64,000 nt of DNA, taken from contig SVPX01000001.1 of assembly GCA_015065665.1 (NCBI GenBank), positions 1 through 64,000 on the forward strand. The letters are read 5' to 3'. The DNA is from Oscillospiraceae bacterium. Its GTDB lineage: Bacteria; Bacillota; Clostridia; Oscillospirales; Acutalibacteraceae. The notes under the pieces were generated by a model. It had not been told where the DNA came from and did not search any database. It worked only from the letters and a program-made list of their open reading frames with translations. How positions within the stretch are numbered: the stretch's first letter is position 1; every line of letters begins with the position of its first letter. A program made the position numbers and the translations under genes. Below, piece by piece: positions 20,204 through 31,764 of this stretch.

Positions 20204-21565
20204 TTATTCTGCTGTGTACATTCTGTACATAGCTTCAAGGCAAATCTGAGCGTGTTTCCAGAAACTCTCCTCGTTGATGCCTTCGTTTGAGTTGTGAAGT
20301 CTTGCATCCTCACCGGGGAATACAGGACCAAAAGCGACACCGTTGCCGCCTAACTTTCTTGCGTAGGTACCGCCGCCTGTGGAATACATCAGAGGTTCCT
20401 CACCCATAACTTCTTTGTAAGCATCCTTAAGAATGCCGATAACAGGCTTTGTGTCATCAAGACAAAGGGGCAGGGTGTGAGAGAGAATCTTAACATCTAC
20501 ATTCTCATATTCAGCGGCTTTCTTAACTCGTCTGATAAGTTCTTTACCACCAAAGGTAACAGGATATCTGATGTCGATTGTAGCCTTTGCCTCAGTTTCA
20601 TTGATGTTGATTGTAGACAGACAGGCAGTAAGTTCACCTGACTGTGAGTCACGCATCTTCATGCCAAGGGATGTGCCGTCATGCTCAAGTTTGATATGAG
20701 TTGAGATAAAGGAGCAGATATCACCAAGAGTCTCAAGAGAGAAATTTGAAGCAAGTAAGTCCACAAGTTCAAGAATAGCGTTAAGTCCAAGGTGAGGCTC
20801 ACAGGCGTGAGCAGCCTTACCGCGGCTGATAATCATCAGACCGTCAATAGTATAGCGGAATTCAAAGTCGCCATCTTTTGCATCTGCAAGACGCATAAGC
20901 TGATGGTCATCGTTTTCGTTGCAATAGAGCATACAGTAGGCGTTGTCAGGTACAGCGTTTGTTGCTGTGCCACCCTTCATTTCTGTGAGCAGAGATGCGT
21001 TGTGATTCTTTGCGCTGATTTCAAGCTGGAGAATACCCTTTTCGGCTGCACATATACCGTAACCCGAATCGGGAGTAAAAGACATATCGGGCATAGGCTC
21101 TTTTGCAAAGTATGCAATAACATCTGTCATACCTACTTCTTCATCTGTGCCGAAGATCGCGCGGAGTGTGTTGTTGCCAACAACACCTTCATCTTTGAGA
21201 ATCTTCAGACAGTACAGAGTCAGCAGAGCGGCACCTTTGTCATCAGCCACACCTCGACCAAGGAGTTTGCCGTCTTTGATTGTAAGGGCAAAAGGCTCAC
21301 ACTCCCAGTGTTCACCTGCAGGTACAACATCAAGGTGGGTGAGTGTAGCACAGAGTTTACCACCCTCACCAAGCTGCGCATGGCCTGCTTTGTTGTCTAT
21401 GTTCTTTGTTACAAGACCGAAACTTTCGGCTTTTGCGAGCATCCATTCAAGTGCCTCCTTGCACTTTGCAGGACTTTCGGAATATACAGAGCGGATGCTG
21501 AGGAGTTCAGCAAGATCTCTGAGAATATCATCTTTGTATTCAAGTATTTTTGCACCGAAATTCAT
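20204..21565 (-). CDS. Sapep family Mn2+-dependent dipeptidase (PepV-like, M20)
   Basis: [63 protein letters not shown]. Confidence 0.94.
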   Translation of the reverse strand: MNFGAKILEYKDDILRDLAELLSIRSVYSESPAKCKEALEWMLAKAESFGLVTKNIDNKAGHAQLGEGGKLCATLTHLDVVPAGEHWECEPFALTIKDGKLLGRGVADDKGAALLTLYCLKILKDEGVVGNNTLRAIFGTDEEVGMTDVIAYFAKEPMPDMSFTPDSGYGICAAEKGILQLEISAKNHNASLLTEMKGGTATNAVPDNAYCMLYCNENDDHQLMRLADAKDGDFEFRYTIDGLMIISRGKAAHACEPHLGLNAILELVDLLASNFSLETLGDICSFISTHIKLEHDGTSLGMKMRDSQSGELTACLSTININETEAKATIDIRYPVTFGGKELIRRVKKAAEYENVDVKILSHTLPLCLDDTKPVIGILKDAYKEVMGEEPLMYSTGGGTYARKLGGNGVAFGPVFPGEDARLHNSNEGINEESFWKHAQICLEAMYRMYTAE

Positions 21566-21690
21566 ATTACGCCTCCGAAAAAAATAAGTGTAAATCTCTT
21601 TACCTGGTAGCTTATATAGTATATAATAATATAGTATAACACATATGATTGCAAATTGCACCATTTATTTTATTATTAAGAGGTAAAAAT

Positions 21691-22269
21691 ATGAGTAATT
21701 TTTTTGCGATGCTCTCCAGAATGAGATATATCAACCGCTGGGGACTGATGAATAATACAAGAGAAGAGAATATTAGTGAGCATAGCCTTGAGGTTGCAAT
21801 GCTATCTCATGCCCTTGTTACCATAGCAAATGAGCGATTCGGTGCAAACCTGAGTGCCGACAGAGCGGCTGTGATGGGTATCTTCCATGATGCAGGAGAG
21901 ATAATTACAGGAGATATGCCCACACCCATCAAGTACTACAACGATGATATCCGCAAGGCTTATCAGCAGATAGAAGTTGTGTCCGAGCAGAGCCTTCTTT
22001 CAATGCTTCCTGAGTATTTAAGAGACACATACGAGCCTCTTGTAGATTCCTCAAAAGCAGATATGGACCTTGTGCCTTATGTAAAGGCGGCAGACAAGCT
22101 CTCTGCACTTATCAAGTGTATCTGCGAAATCCGTATGGGCAATGCTGAATTTCAGAAGGCAGAGCGGACAATCCGTGAATCTCTTATGAATACAGAACTT
22201 TCTGCACTATCTGTTTTTATGGAAGAGTTTCTACCCGCGTATGAACTTACTCTTGACGAACTCGATTAA
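21691..22269 (+). CDS. HD-domain 5'-deoxynucleotidase (YfbR-like)
   Basis: MRYINRWGLMNNTREENISEHSLEVAMLSHAL; MGIFHDAGEIITGDMPTPIKYY. Confidence 0.92.
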   Translation: MSNFFAMLSRMRYINRWGLMNNTREENISEHSLEVAMLSHALVTIANERFGANLSADRAAVMGIFHDAGEIITGDMPTPIKYYNDDIRKAYQQIEVVSEQSLLSMLPEYLRDTYEPLVDSSKADMDLVPYVKAADKLSALIKCICEIRMGNAEFQKAERTIRESLMNTELSALSVFMEEFLPAYELTLDELD

Positions 22270-22497
22270 TTACCTGTGAAGGCTTACTGTGGATTTTCCG
22301 TTTCTACGCCGAAAACTCTGTGATTTATCTGCTTATTCCTTATATTTCATGGATTTAGTTCTGTAGAGGAACAATAAATATTCTCATAAGTTGTATAATA
22401 ATATGAAGTTTTGTTACTTCAATAGTTTGTGCAGGGATTTTATGTTTTTCCCTGCTTCCATCAATATGCTTTGTTTTGTTTATCTGGAGGTTTTGGA

Positions 22498-23754
22498 TTG
22501 GCAGACGATTACAGACGTAACAATTACGATGACTACGGAGATAATTACGGCTCATCTTCCCGCAGAAGGAGAGAGTATGGCTCAGACGAGGAATACCCCG
22601 TAACTTCTCGTTATGCGCCATACTTCAATAATTACGGTGATTCTTCAGAGAGTGAAGATGCAATGGAATACGAAGAAATTTATTCTGACAGCCATCATCC
22701 CCGAAACAGAACCCATAGTGACTCTCACAGAAATCGTGAGGAGTCACACAGCAGAAAACGCAGAAAGAAGAAAGGTTGCTTCGGTCGATTCCTTACAGCT
22801 TTGCTTCTGGTTTTCGTTCTTGTGACAGGTGTTGTCTTTGCAGCTCTTTATATTGTTCTAGAGCCTGTAAACTATGCTCCCATTGATAATTCCGATGACT
22901 TCCTTTTTTGGGGAAGTGAGGAGTGTGTGGATGAGCTTTATAGCAGCAACAGAGTCATCAACATAATGCTCTTTGGAGTTGATGAGGATACCTCAGAGTA
23001 TGGCAGAAGCGACACAATGCTACTGCTTTCTATTGATAAAAAGCATAAAAAACTGAAGATGACTTCCTTTCAGAGAGACACATTTGTTTATGTGCCGGAC
23101 CCGGAGGGGGATTATCATACAAAACTTACAAACGCCTTCAGTTATGGAGGTGTGCCACTTGCAATCAATACCATCGAGGCAAACTATGGTGTAAAGATTG
23201 ACCACTATGCCACCGTTAACTTTGAGACTTTCAAGAGAATCGTTGATGTCTTGGGCGGTGTTCAGCTTGAACTTACTGACAGAGAGATTCTGTATATCAA
23301 CTGTCAGATTGCTCAGAATAATCAGACCGAGTACCTTGATGCAGAGGAGGGGCTTGTTACTCTGAATGGTCAACAGGCTCTCTGGTATGCAAGAAACCGC
23401 GGTGGCGATATCATCAACGGCGTTGAGTTCTACGAGGGTACAGACTGGGACAGAACCGAGCGTCAACGCAAGTTTCTTACAGCAGTTATCGATGATGTAA
23501 AGAATGCAAACGCAGGGGAACTTTATGCTATTGTCAATGAGGTTGCACCCTATATTTCTACGGATTTCACCAAATCCGAACTTATGTTACTTATAGTAAA
23601 TTCTCTCAGATATCTTAGCTTTGACATTGAGCAATGCTCAATGCCATCTGATGGTAACTGGGGTTACGAGGAGAATTTTGCAGGTAGTGTTATCTATGTC
23701 TATGACTGGGAAACAACCCGCAGTGACCTTAATAGTTTTATCTATGAAAAATGA
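22498..23754 (+). CDS. LytR-CpsA-Psr (LCP) family protein
   Basis: TTG start after tggagg; Arg/Asp-rich N-terminus then one TM; NIMLFGVDEDTSEYGRSDTMLLLSIDKKHKKLKMTSFQRDTFV; GQQALWYARNR. Confidence 0.93.
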   Translation: MADDYRRNNYDDYGDNYGSSSRRRREYGSDEEYPVTSRYAPYFNNYGDSSESEDAMEYEEIYSDSHHPRNRTHSDSHRNREESHSRKRRKKKGCFGRFLTALLLVFVLVTGVVFAALYIVLEPVNYAPIDNSDDFLFWGSEECVDELYSSNRVINIMLFGVDEDTSEYGRSDTMLLLSIDKKHKKLKMTSFQRDTFVYVPDPEGDYHTKLTNAFSYGGVPLAINTIEANYGVKIDHYATVNFETFKRIVDVLGGVQLELTDREILYINCQIAQNNQTEYLDAEEGLVTLNGQQALWYARNRGGDIINGVEFYEGTDWDRTERQRKFLTAVIDDVKNANAGELYAIVNEVAPYISTDFTKSELMLLIVNSLRYLSFDIEQCSMPSDGNWGYEENFAGSVIYVYDWETTRSDLNSFIYEK

Positions 23755-23799
23755 TGTAATATCAGACCTTGAAGCCTTTAATGAGAAGGAGTGTTGTAT

Positions 23800-24948
23800 A
23801 TGAATAATAACGATAACAAAGATTTTGTAGACATCAACAGCCGCGGTGCTTCCGGTGCAGGTCGTGACAAAAGCCCTGTAACAAGCCGTACTGAATTAAG
23901 AAATCAGAAGAAGCAGAAACAGAAAGTTCTGACAATCAGAATTATCTCCTCTGTACTTGCTCTTCTTTTCGTTCTGGCTGGTAGTTTGTGTCTTTACGGC
24001 TACAATACCCTTAACTCTTTTAATTACGAGGAGTTGCCTGATAATACAGGTGTAACGGGTAACAATGTTGTTGATGGTACAGGTTCAACTCAGGATTTAC
24101 AGTTTGATAATGAAACATCCGGTACTCTTCTCAATGACCCTTATGTACTGAATATTATGCTTTTCGGTGCAGACAGATACGGCGATGCAGGTCTTAGTGA
24201 TACTATGATTCTTCTGTCTATCGACAATCGTCATCAGAAGATTAAAATGACTTCTTTTTTGAGAGATACTTACATCTCAATCCCCGGTGTATGCTCACAC
24301 AAACTCAACTACGCTTACGCAGTAGGCAGTGCAGCACTTTCTATCCAGACTATCGAGTCTAACTTTGGTGTTCAGATTGACAGATACGCAACAGTTAACT
24401 TCTCAACTTTCAAAGAGATTGTAGATATTATGGGTGGCGTTGAACTCTACGTTACAGGTGAAGAAATCGATTACATCAACGCTCAGATTGCTCACAATGG
24501 TCAGTCCGAGTATCTGTATGCTTCCGAGGGTATGGTAACACTCAATGGTCAGCAGGCTCTCTGGTATGCCAGAAACCGTGGCGGTTACTACAGCGGTATG
24601 TCTTTCTCAGGTGATGACTGGGACAGAACCGATCGTCAGCGTAAATTTATCGAGGCTGTAATCACAAACCTCAAGGAAGAAGCAAGTCTTTCTGAGATTG
24701 TTCAGATTGTTAATAAAGTTGGTCCTATGGTAACAACTAACCTTAAAAAGACCGAGATTCAGTCCCTTGTTGCTAACGCCATGACATACCTTACCTACGA
24801 TATTGAGCAGTGTTCAATGCCTACAGACGGCAACTGGAGTTACGGCTACAACGAGGCTGGCTCAGTTATTCTTGTTGATAACTGGTATCAGGTCCGTCAC
24901 GACCTTGCAACATTTATCTACGAAGAACTTGTTACTACAAGCAGATAA
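23800..24948 (+). CDS. LytR-CpsA-Psr (LCP) family protein, tandem paralog
   Basis: NIMLFGADRYGDAGLSDTMILLSIDNRHQKIKMTSFLRDTYI; GQQALWYARNRGG; ATG at 23800. Confidence 0.93.
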   Translation: MNNNDNKDFVDINSRGASGAGRDKSPVTSRTELRNQKKQKQKVLTIRIISSVLALLFVLAGSLCLYGYNTLNSFNYEELPDNTGVTGNNVVDGTGSTQDLQFDNETSGTLLNDPYVLNIMLFGADRYGDAGLSDTMILLSIDNRHQKIKMTSFLRDTYISIPGVCSHKLNYAYAVGSAALSIQTIESNFGVQIDRYATVNFSTFKEIVDIMGGVELYVTGEEIDYINAQIAHNGQSEYLYASEGMVTLNGQQALWYARNRGGYYSGMSFSGDDWDRTDRQRKFIEAVITNLKEEASLSEIVQIVNKVGPMVTTNLKKTEIQSLVANAMTYLTYDIEQCSMPTDGNWSYGYNEAGSVILVDNWYQVRHDLATFIYEELVTTSR

Positions 24949-24970
24949 GACTTCATAACATAATAAGAAG

Positions 24971-25012
24971 CCGACAGCAATTAAGTTTAATGCTGTCGGC
25001 TTTTTTTGTTTT
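24971..25012. terminator. Terminator between convergent genes
   Basis: agccgacagcaattaagtttaatgctgtcggcttttttt. Confidence 0.85.
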
Positions 25013-25019
25013 ATAACTT

Positions 25020-25439
25020 TTATTCCACAAGGGCGTAAACTGCGCAGGTGTCGTCCCTCAGTTTGAATCGGGGATGCTCATTGCAAAGGGGATCTTTATC
25101 CTGCTGTGCAAAGAGAATATCACAGATTTCTTTGAGTGATTTATTGCTCATTTCGTTGTGGAGGATTTCAGAATTCTCATATATTCCAAACACCTCATAA
25201 ACCTGTGCGAATCCGTCAGAAAAAACTGATACTGATTCTACTTTTTCAAGGGGTACTCTGAACTTGACTGCGTGGTCTATGCCAACGTGATTGTCAAGCA
25301 TACTGAGACGTTGCAGATGCTTGAAGAAAACATGGTTTCTGAATTTCTGGCGGTACCCGTTGATTAGGTCTGTTTCCTTTGTGCGGTCAAAACTTCTTCT
25401 TGCCACATTGCTGAGAAATACAGAAAGCCGCAAAAGCAA
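25020..25439 (-). CDS. Short protein resembling the C-terminal part of a PP2C-type phosphatase (possibly truncated)
   Basis: VESVSVFSDGFAQVYEVF and RFKLRDDTCAVYALVE resemble the late PP2C motifs (SDG.., DD-T-). Confidence 0.45.
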   Translation of the reverse strand: MLLRLSVFLSNVARRSFDRTKETDLINGYRQKFRNHVFFKHLQRLSMLDNHVGIDHAVKFRVPLEKVESVSVFSDGFAQVYEVFGIYENSEILHNEMSNKSLKEICDILFAQQDKDPLCNEHPRFKLRDDTCAVYALVE

Positions 25440-25454
25440 CCTTTTCTTCTTCCT

Positions 25455-26468
25455 CTAAATGAGAGTGAATTCCAGGTGTGCAGGTACAGCATCAATTGTG
25501 ATTTTTTCTGTATCAATCTGCTTGATTGTGCCGTAGATTTTTCCGAATATAATGAACTTGTTGCCGCATTTCTGACTCATAAGTTTTCCGCCTTTTATCT
25601 CAGGTCGGAAGATAATTTCCATAGCGTTACTGCCTGCTGTAAACTTCCAGGGTTTATCGGGCCTTTCTTCGTTTCCTTCTGCTTTTACAGAGGCGAACTT
25701 ATGAATGATTCCATCAAGGAAATAGCAGTTTTCCGTTACCTGACTGTGGTCTCCGATGCCACCTGCAAGACAAAGCGCAAACTGTCTTGAGTCAATCTCT
25801 GCATCAGCATACAGAGCGTGATAATATGCCTTGTCCTTGGTGGAAAGTCTCTGCCAGTCTAGGAATGCGTGTGTGTTTTCGGGAGAAAGATTATACTCGG
25901 CACCGCCGCAACGGACAACTCCCGAGGCTCTCATAGAAGGCATAAATCTTTTCAGCAGGAAGCTTCGTCTGTTGTGTTTTGCAGGGATAAGTGTATTAAG
26001 ACTCTCGTCAATTCCTTCTTCAAGCATAATGTTGATGTACAGATTTTTGTCTTTGCAGAAGTTTACAAACTCGCAACGAATGTATCTTTTAAGTGCTGTA
26101 TTTGAGAAGTTCATACCCACTCTTGCGTTGTTGAAGGTAACATCGCCGTTTTTGCTGGAAGAGGGCATATCAACCAGTCCGAAAGACATATATTTCTTTA
26201 GTGTACGGGCATCAATTGTGCCTCTTTCGTGGTCTGCAATAACAGCGGTGACTTCGGATGTAAGACCTTTCTGAGTAACAGAAAGATAGATTGAAACCTG
26301 CTCATTTGCAATCAGATAACTGTCTCTTTCATAGAGGGAAAACCTGTTTCTGCACAGGGATTTATCAAAAGTAAAAAGAGGAAGTCTGCTCCAACCGGGA
26401 TTCTTTGTGTAACCCTCCTGAGTCAGAACGTCAGATTCAGTTTTAATCTCATTCTGCACATGCCTCAC
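25455..26468 (-). CDS. DUF2804-like protein
   Basis: KPWKFTAGSNAMEIIFRPEIKG and overall layout resemble DUF2804 proteins. Confidence 0.6.
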   Translation of the reverse strand: MRHVQNEIKTESDVLTQEGYTKNPGWSRLPLFTFDKSLCRNRFSLYERDSYLIANEQVSIYLSVTQKGLTSEVTAVIADHERGTIDARTLKKYMSFGLVDMPSSSKNGDVTFNNARVGMNFSNTALKRYIRCEFVNFCKDKNLYINIMLEEGIDESLNTLIPAKHNRRSFLLKRFMPSMRASGVVRCGGAEYNLSPENTHAFLDWQRLSTKDKAYYHALYADAEIDSRQFALCLAGGIGDHSQVTENCYFLDGIIHKFASVKAEGNEERPDKPWKFTAGSNAMEIIFRPEIKGGKLMSQKCGNKFIIFGKIYGTIKQIDTEKITIDAVPAHLEFTLI

Positions 26469-26585
26469 TCCTTACTGTGTCGTTGTTGTTTTACAGGCTA
26501 TTCTATAAAAACTTATAATAACCCATTCTTATTCTTAATTATACATTATTTGTCCGTTAATTCAATACTTTTTATGAGGTGTTTT

Positions 26586-26960
26586 ATGAAAAAATCTATA
26601 TTTATCCTATTTACAATTGTTTTGTGTCTTGTGTTTTGTGGTTGCAGACGGGTGATAGAGAACAGTGCTGATGAACTTACAACAAGAAACTGGCACACAG
26701 AAACCTTGTCGGGTATGACAGGTGAGTTGATATTTTCAGGCAATGAAGCAACACTTGTGATTACTTCCTCTGAGGATGAAGTATCCCTGTCGGGTGTGTA
26801 CAGCATCGATTCCAAAAACGTTTATATCACCGATGTGAATCTTTCCCATACCTATGTTTTCTCCTATAACGTTTATCATAATCGTGCAGATATTGCATAT
26901 GGGGGAGATGCCATTACTTTTTATCCGGAGCTGCCTTCTGTCACCTCTATGACGGAATAA
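26586..26960 (+). CDS. Small putative lipoprotein
   Basis: MKKSIFILFTIVLCLVFCGCRRVIENSAD lipobox-like (FCGC) signal. Confidence 0.6.
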   Translation: MKKSIFILFTIVLCLVFCGCRRVIENSADELTTRNWHTETLSGMTGELIFSGNEATLVITSSEDEVSLSGVYSIDSKNVYITDVNLSHTYVFSYNVYHNRADIAYGGDAITFYPELPSVTSMTE

Positions 26961-27061
26961 CACAAAAACCTCATAAACACTGGGTTTCTTTCTGTTTTGC
27001 TATCTTAAGAATCTTCTGTGATTTACGACTTTTTAATTCCTTAAATCTTTTGCAAAAAACA

Positions 27062-27090
27062 TTGTCAAACTTGCATTTATATGTTATAAT
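27062..27090 (+). promoter_or_regulatory. Sigma-A type promoter upstream of ruvC
   Basis: TTGTCA, 17-bp spacer, TATAAT. Confidence 0.7.
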
Positions 27091-27143
27091 GATTCATTAG
27101 TAAAAATATACTCGGATAGTATGTCAAAAAGGAGGTAAACAGT

Positions 27144-27653
27144 TTGGTAGTTCTTGGAATAGACCCGGGTTATGCCATAGTGGGTTACGGCGTAATTTCA
27201 TATCAGGGCAGCAGTTACAGAGCCCTTGGTTGCGGTGCAATAACTACCGATGCTGATACTCCTTTCGCAGACCGACTCAGGATTATTTTTGATAATATGA
27301 ATGACCTGATTGAGAAGACAAAACCCGATGCTCTCTCTATCGAGTCCCTGTATTTTCAGAACAACCAGAAAACAGGTATTATGGTTGCAGAGGCAAGGGG
27401 AGTAATACTTCTCTGTGCAAACCTTGCAGGTGTTCCTGTTTATGAGTACACACCTCTGCAGGTTAAAACCGCAGTAACAGGCTATGGCAAAGCTAAGAAG
27501 CCTCAGGTTATGGAGATGACAAAACGCCTGTTGCATCTTGCAAAGATGCCACGCTATGATGATACCTGCGATGCTCTTGCGGTGGCTATCTGTCATGTTC
27601 ACGCGGCAGGTACAGGTGTCAGACACAGTCTGCGTACACAGGGAATTAAATAA
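27144..27653 (+). CDS. ruvC: Crossover junction endodeoxyribonuclease RuvC
   Basis: VVLGIDPGYAIVGYGVI; IESLYFQNNQKTGIMVAEARGVI; YDDTCDALAVAICH; TTG start after aggagg. Confidence 0.97.
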   Translation: MVVLGIDPGYAIVGYGVISYQGSSYRALGCGAITTDADTPFADRLRIIFDNMNDLIEKTKPDALSIESLYFQNNQKTGIMVAEARGVILLCANLAGVPVYEYTPLQVKTAVTGYGKAKKPQVMEMTKRLLHLAKMPRYDDTCDALAVAICHVHAAGTGVRHSLRTQGIK

Positions 27654-27699
27654 TCACACACTTTGATTTTGCAAAGTCTTTTAAACAACGAGGTAGTTT

Positions 27700-28293
27700 A
27701 TGATTTATTCTGTCAGAGGCACATTGATTCATATGGAGCCTGGATTTGCAGTTGTGGATTGTTCAGGAGTGGGTATGAGATGTCAGACCACAATGAACAC
27801 CCAACGGAATATAAAACTTAATTCAGAGGTAACGCTTTACACTCACCTGAATGTCCGCGAGGATGCTATGGAGCTCTTCGGCTTTTACAGTCAGACAGAA
27901 CTTGCCACATTCCGCACACTTATCGGTGTTTCAGGAGTTGGCCCCAAGATGGCGCTATCAATCCTCAGCGAACTTTCATCTGAGCAGGTGGCTATGGCAG
28001 TTGCTTCCTCTGATGTAAAGTCTCTCACCAGAGCATCCGGTGTAGGTCCCAAACTTGCACAGAGAATAATTCTTGAACTAAAGGACAAACTCAAAGGGTT
28101 TGCCACCTCTGAGATTTCTGTGGACACAAAGGGTACTGTTATTGCAGATACAGGCAATATCCCCAAGGCTGTTGCGGCACTTGCTGTGCTTGGTTATTCA
28201 TCAGCAGATGTAACCCCTGTACTCAGCACCCTTGATCCCACATTGACAGTAGAACAGCTTATTGCTCAGACTTTAAGGAGGATGGGTAGATAA
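27700..28293 (+). CDS. ruvA: Holliday junction branch migration protein RuvA
   Basis: [49 protein letters not shown]. Confidence 0.97.
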   Translation: MIYSVRGTLIHMEPGFAVVDCSGVGMRCQTTMNTQRNIKLNSEVTLYTHLNVREDAMELFGFYSQTELATFRTLIGVSGVGPKMALSILSELSSEQVAMAVASSDVKSLTRASGVGPKLAQRIILELKDKLKGFATSEISVDTKGTVIADTGNIPKAVAALAVLGYSSADVTPVLSTLDPTLTVEQLIAQTLRRMGR

Positions 28294-28295
28294 TT

Positions 28296-29372
28296 ATGAG
28301 TGCAAATGTATTTTCAGATGATTTTGATTTTGAAAACAGAATAGTTGACACAGCAGAGATTCCTGCTGATGCCTTTGAGGGAGATAACCCACTAAGACCT
28401 AAAACTTTCGATGATTACATCGGACAGCAGAAGGTAAAGGAGAATCTCAGAGTTTACATCGAAGCCGCAAAACTGAGAGGGGAGCCTCTTGACCATGTGC
28501 TTTTGTATGGCCCTCCCGGACTTGGTAAGACTACACTCTCAAATATCATTGCCAATGAGTTAGGTGTGAATATCCGCATCACCTCAGGCCCTGCTATTGA
28601 GAAGCCTGGTGATTTAGCCGCCCTGCTTACAAATCTCAACCCCGGTGATGTGCTTTTTATCGATGAGATTCATCGTATGAGCCGTGCAGTTGAAGAGATA
28701 CTCTATCCCTCTATGGAGGACTTTGCCATTGATATCATCACAGGTAAAGGACAGATGGCTGCATCCTATCATCTGCCTCTGCCAAAGTTCACCCTTGTAG
28801 GTGCTACCACAAGAGCAGGTCAGCTTTCAGCACCTCTGCGTGACAGATTCGGTGTAGTTCTTCGACTTGAACTTTACAAGCCCGAGGAACTGGCAGAGAT
28901 TATTACCCGCTCCGCAGGAATTCTTGGTATCGGTATCGACAAAGGCGGTGCTATGGAACTTGCCTCACGCTCCCGAGGTACACCACGAATCGCAAACCGA
29001 CTTTTAAAAAGAGTCCGCGACTTTGCTCAGGTTATGTCTGACGGAACAATCACCTACGAAATTGCAAAGACCGCCCTTGACAGACTGGAGATTGATTCTC
29101 TCGGTCTTGACAGCTCCGACAGAAGAATGCTCACCGCAATGATACGCAACTACGGCGGAGGTCCTGTGGGACTTGACACCATAGCCGCCGCAATCGGCGA
29201 AGAGGCTGTCACCATTGAGGATGTGTACGAGCCTTATCTTATGCAGATTGGTTTTATCAGCCGTACACCCCGAGGCAGATGCGTTACATCTCTTGCCTAC
29301 GAGCATCTTGGAATCAGTACAGAGGGAACAAGTTGTGCTACCTGTCAACCCACACTTTTTGACGAAACTTAA
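28296..29372 (+). CDS. ruvB: Holliday junction branch migration DNA helicase RuvB
   Basis: [57 protein letters not shown]. Confidence 0.98.
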   Translation: MSANVFSDDFDFENRIVDTAEIPADAFEGDNPLRPKTFDDYIGQQKVKENLRVYIEAAKLRGEPLDHVLLYGPPGLGKTTLSNIIANELGVNIRITSGPAIEKPGDLAALLTNLNPGDVLFIDEIHRMSRAVEEILYPSMEDFAIDIITGKGQMAASYHLPLPKFTLVGATTRAGQLSAPLRDRFGVVLRLELYKPEELAEIITRSAGILGIGIDKGGAMELASRSRGTPRIANRLLKRVRDFAQVMSDGTITYEIAKTALDRLEIDSLGLDSSDRRMLTAMIRNYGGGPVGLDTIAAAIGEEAVTIEDVYEPYLMQIGFISRTPRGRCVTSLAYEHLGISTEGTSCATCQPTLFDET

Positions 29373-29465
29373 GATTTACACACCAGAAAACATAAAAAGT
29401 TCCCTTGCTACTAAAGGGATTAACCTAAAAAACAACATCAAATTTACATAAATCGGAGGATTATT

Positions 29466-30815
29466 ATGGGAAGATTATTCGGAACAGACGGTGCCAGAGG
29501 CATCGCTAATACAGAACTTACATGTGAACTTGCAATGAACATCGGCAGAGCTGCTGCTATGGTTCTTACAAGTGATGCTGTTGCGCATCCTACTTTTGTT
29601 ATCGGCAAGGATACAAGACTCTCAGGTGATATGCTTGAGGGCGCACTTATAGCAGGTCTTTGTTCAGTTGGTGCAAATGTTAAGATTCTCGGTGTTGTAC
29701 CTACTCCTGCAGTTGCATACCTTGTTTCCAAGTATAAGGCTGATGCAGGTATTATGATTTCTGCATCCCATAACCCCTACGAGTTCAACGGCATTAAACT
29801 CTTCAACGATGAGGGATTCAAACTTCCTGATGAACTGGAAGAGCAGATTGAGTCCATCGTTCTTGATAACACAATTCCTTACAACCTTGTTTCCCGTGAT
29901 GAACTGGGCAGAGTTGAGTATGTAACATCTGCTGCTGATGAATACATCGACCACGTTGCAAGTACCGTTGACTATGACCTGAGCGGTATGCGAATTGCAC
30001 TCGATTGCTCCAACGGTTCTTCAAGCACAACAGCAAAGAAACTCTTCGAGAAACTTGGTGCAGAGTGCCATATGCTCTTTGACCATCCCGATGGTATCAA
30101 TATCAACGAGAACTGCGGTTCAACCCACACAGATACCCTGATGCGTTTTGTCCGTGACAACAACCTTGATGCAGGTCTTGCTTTTGATGGTGACGCTGAC
30201 AGATGTCTTGCTGTTGATGATAAGGGTGAACTTGTAGACGGTGACTTTATCATCGCAATCATTGCCGCTGACTTCAAGAGCCGAGGTATGCTCAAGCGTG
30301 ATACAGTTGTTGGTACAGTTATGACAAATATGGGATTCCAGAAATTCTGCGAAATTAACGGTATGAACTTTGTTTCCACAAAGGTTGGCGACAGATATGT
30401 TCTTGAGGCTATGCGACTTGAGGGCTACAATGTTGGTGGTGAGCAGTCAGGCCACGTTATCTGTCTTGATTATTCCACAACAGGTGACGGTCAGCTTACA
30501 GGCGCACAGCTTTTAAGCCTTATCAACCGCCGTCAGGCTCGTCTTTCTTCCATTGCCACACTTATGGAGCGTTATCCCCAGATTCTCATTAACGTAAAGG
30601 TTTCCAATGAGAACAAGAATAAGTTCTACACAGATAAGGATATCAAGGAAGAAATCAAGAGAGTTGAGGATATCCTTGAGGGCAGAGGCAGAATTCTTGT
30701 CCGTCTCTCAGGCACAGAGCCTATTATCCGAGTTATGCTGGAGGGTGAGGATTACGCAGAAATCTCCCGTCTTGCAAACGAGACAGCAGCAGTTATCAAG
30801 GAGAGACTTACCTGA
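29466..30815 (+). CDS. glmM: Phosphoglucosamine mutase
   Basis: GRLFGTDGARGIANTELT; GIMISASHNPYEFNGIK; FDGDADRCLAVD; NVGGEQSGHVI. Confidence 0.97.
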   Translation: MGRLFGTDGARGIANTELTCELAMNIGRAAAMVLTSDAVAHPTFVIGKDTRLSGDMLEGALIAGLCSVGANVKILGVVPTPAVAYLVSKYKADAGIMISASHNPYEFNGIKLFNDEGFKLPDELEEQIESIVLDNTIPYNLVSRDELGRVEYVTSAADEYIDHVASTVDYDLSGMRIALDCSNGSSSTTAKKLFEKLGAECHMLFDHPDGININENCGSTHTDTLMRFVRDNNLDAGLAFDGDADRCLAVDDKGELVDGDFIIAIIAADFKSRGMLKRDTVVGTVMTNMGFQKFCEINGMNFVSTKVGDRYVLEAMRLEGYNVGGEQSGHVICLDYSTTGDGQLTGAQLLSLINRRQARLSSIATLMERYPQILINVKVSNENKNKFYTDKDIKEEIKRVEDILEGRGRILVRLSGTEPIIRVMLEGEDYAEISRLANETAAVIKERLT

Positions 30816-31681
30816 TGAGAGTTGCAGACAGATTCAAAGACTACGAACTTCTTGATACATCAGGGGGAGAGCGACTTGAACGATGGGGAGATATAATCCT
30901 CATCAGACCGGACCCTCAGATTATCTGGAATACAGAGAAAAAAGACAAGCGTTGGTTTAACGCCCACGCAAGATATATCCGCTCACAAAAAGGCGGCGGT
31001 AACTGGGAGGTATACAAGAATCTCCCCGACAGATGGAATATCAAATACGATAACCTTTCTTTCAATGTGCGTACAATGGGTTTCAAACACACGGGTATCT
31101 TCCCTGAGCAGGCTGTTAACTGGGATTTTGCCACAGATATTATCCGCAAGTCAGACAGAGAACTGAGTGTGATAAACCTTTTCGGATACACAGGTTGTGC
31201 AACTCTGGCTTGTCTGGAGGCAGGTGCAAGGGTATGCCACGTTGACGCGTCAAAGGGAATGGTTCAGTGGGCAAGAGATAATGCAACTGAAAGCGGACTT
31301 TCCGATAAGCCTGTCCGCTGGCTTGTGGATGATTGCATCAAGTTTGTAAAAAGAGAACTCAGACGCGGCAATAAGTATGACGGCATTATCATGGACCCTC
31401 CTTCTTATGGCAGAGGCCCCGGCGGTGAGGTCTGGAAACTTGAGGAAGAGATTTATTCTTTCATAGAATTAAGCGCTCAGCTTCTCTCTGACGATGCAAA
31501 GTTCTTTATCCTCAATTCTTACACAGCAGGACTTTCACCCTCTGTAATGCACTATATCCTCTCAAGTGTTATTGTCCCCCGTATGGGTGGCAGGGTTACC
31601 TGTGATGAGATTGGTCTTCCTGTTTCATCTTCAGGGCTTGTGCTTCCCTGTGGAAGTACAGCAATATGGCAGAAAGATTAA
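30815..31681 (+). CDS. Class I SAM-dependent (RlmI-like) methyltransferase
   Basis: VINLFGYTGCATLACLEAGARVCHVDASKGMVQWARDN; YDGIIMDPPSYGRGPGGEVWKL. Confidence 0.9.
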   Translation: MRVADRFKDYELLDTSGGERLERWGDIILIRPDPQIIWNTEKKDKRWFNAHARYIRSQKGGGNWEVYKNLPDRWNIKYDNLSFNVRTMGFKHTGIFPEQAVNWDFATDIIRKSDRELSVINLFGYTGCATLACLEAGARVCHVDASKGMVQWARDNATESGLSDKPVRWLVDDCIKFVKRELRRGNKYDGIIMDPPSYGRGPGGEVWKLEEEIYSFIELSAQLLSDDAKFFILNSYTAGLSPSVMHYILSSVIVPRMGGRVTCDEIGLPVSSSGLVLPCGSTAIWQKD

Positions 31682-31764
31682 GATTTCTGCGTAGTCGGTA
31701 TTTACAGCCGACAGAATAATTTGGATTTATGTATATGAAATAGATAAATTACAGGAGCGTTCAA

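Noticed and set aside
20792-21610. 272-aa plus-strand ORF opposite the Sapep dipeptidase
   Set aside because: Antisense artefact; Cys/Phe-rich with no recognisable domain, while the opposite strand encodes a clear M20 peptidase.
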